Positions 15,695 to 15,955 of a DNA stretch of 15,955 nucleotides are shown here, in pieces. Origin of the DNA: Clostridia bacterium. Lineage in GTDB: Bacteria > Bacillota > Sulfobacillia > SLMV01. A model generated the notes under the pieces. It was given only the letters and a program-made list of their open reading frames with translations, made no database searches and had not been told where the DNA came from. The number at the start of each line of letters is the position of its first letter. Position 1 is the stretch's first letter. The stretch is taken from contig SLGS01000223.1 of the NCBI GenBank assembly GCA_007136565.1, forward strand, positions 1 through 15,955, in the 5' to 3' direction. The position numbers and the translations under genes were made by a program.

Positions 15695-15865
15695 CTATTC
15701 TCCCCAATCCTCTTCCAGCTCTGGAGCCAGCTCCACGGACATCGGATCGACGGAAACGACTTCCAACTCCGCTCCGCAATCCGGACAGGGAACCAGCTCG
15801 CCTTCCATGACAGATTCCAGGTCCAGCTCACCCGCGCACTCGGGGCAAGTGACTTCATCGACCAC
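15695..15865 (-). CDS. lysW: Amino-group carrier protein LysW
   Basis: LysW is a tiny acidic protein that carries alpha-aminoadipate (or glutamate) on its C-terminal glutamate through the pathway, protecting the amino group and docking each enzyme electrostatically. From GTG 15865 it has 56 residues: a zinc ribbon with CPEC (Cys7, Cys10) and CPDC (Cys27, Cys30), then an acidic tail ending in EDWGE, the conserved terminus that receives the substrate. I chose this GTG because GAGGAG lies 9 nt upstream and the length matches known LysW (about 54). ATG 15874 (59 residues) touches the ribosome site, and a TTG at 15898 would start inside the T-run of the upstream terminator. It is the first gene of the lys operon. 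Confidence 0.95.
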   Translation of the reverse strand: MVDEVTCPECAGELDLESVMEGELVPCPDCGAELEVVSVDPMSVELAPELEEDWGE

Positions 15866-15896
15866 TTCCACCATCTCCTCTCGAAATTTCCGGCAC

Positions 15897-15932
15897 AAAA
15901 AAAGCCGCCGGGGACAGTTGTCCCCGGCGGCG
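15897..15932 (-). terminator. Strong intrinsic terminator or attenuator just upstream of lysW
   Basis: On the minus strand GCCGCCGGGGAC (15932-15921) and its exact complement (15916-15905) form a 12-bp stem with a 4-base loop, followed by eight T's (15904-15897). This is a textbook rho-independent terminator for leftward transcription. Only 22 bases separate it from the ATG candidate of lysW, which leaves no room for a complete promoter between. It is either the end of an upstream gene with the lysW promoter upstream of or inside it, or an attenuator in the lys leader. The 23 bases to the window end show nothing further. Confidence 0.85.
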
Positions 15933-15955
15933 TTGGGCCGGTCTAACCGTCCTCA

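Noticed and set aside
1..15955. GGATCC occurs at least 16 times by eye, above the roughly 5 expected at this base composition
   Set aside because: Spread through coding sequence and well explained by frequent GAT/ATC/GGA codons; a hand count is not a reliable statistic.

Overview
The window is a stretch of GC-rich bacterial chromosome packed with biosynthetic genes. Nearly everything is on the minus strand, and I see no mobile elements, tRNA/rRNA genes or CRISPR arrays. Purine-rich Shine-Dalgarno sequences precede most genes, GTG and TTG starts are common, and stop and start codons usually overlap. Several traits point to a Gram-positive-like or deep-branching bacterium: PurS/PurQ/small PurL in place of one large PurL, a Bacillus-type PurF with a propeptide and four Fe-S cysteines, and PurR-type PurBox operators. 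The LysW carrier-protein route is typical of Thermus/Deinococcus, many archaea and some deep-branching bacteria. I cannot name the genus.

Region 1 (1-7491, minus): one operon in the order purE-purB-purC-purS-purQ-purL-purF-purM, with purM cut by the window edge. Consecutive genes abut or overlap by at most 8 nt. It encodes PRPP amidotransferase (PurF), FGAM synthase (PurSQL), AIR synthase (PurM), and AIR/CAIR to AICAR (PurE, PurC, PurB). No purK, purD, purN or purH is visible; the last three could lie beyond purM.

Region 2 (7492-8464): a divergent control region. It holds an inverted pair of CCGAACATT PurBoxes, a perfect 8-bp hairpin in the purE leader and a ~227-nt leader of unknown function. 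The leader precedes a plus-strand gene for an ECF-type membrane substrate-binding (S) component. A strong GC hairpin then separates that gene from the convergent guaA.

Region 3 (8465-10685, minus): hpt-guaA, for purine salvage and GMP synthesis, coupled by a TTGA overlap. A further near-consensus PurBox overlaps the likely hpt promoter. Purine synthesis, GMP synthesis, salvage and probably the transporter therefore look like one PurR-type regulon.

Region 4 (10686-15932, minus): lysW-lysX-lysY-lysZ-lysJ-lysK, a complete LysW-dependent module that converts alpha-aminoadipate to lysine, or glutamate to ornithine. The first-half enzymes (homocitrate synthase and following) are not in the window. 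A perfect 12-bp hairpin with eight T's lies between any upstream promoter and lysW, so it is either the terminator of the preceding gene or an attenuator of the lys operon.

I found no wholly novel system. The observations most worth a second look are the PurBox-linked orphan ECF S component, the terminator-like element ahead of lysW, and the in-frame lysW-TAG-lysX junction.
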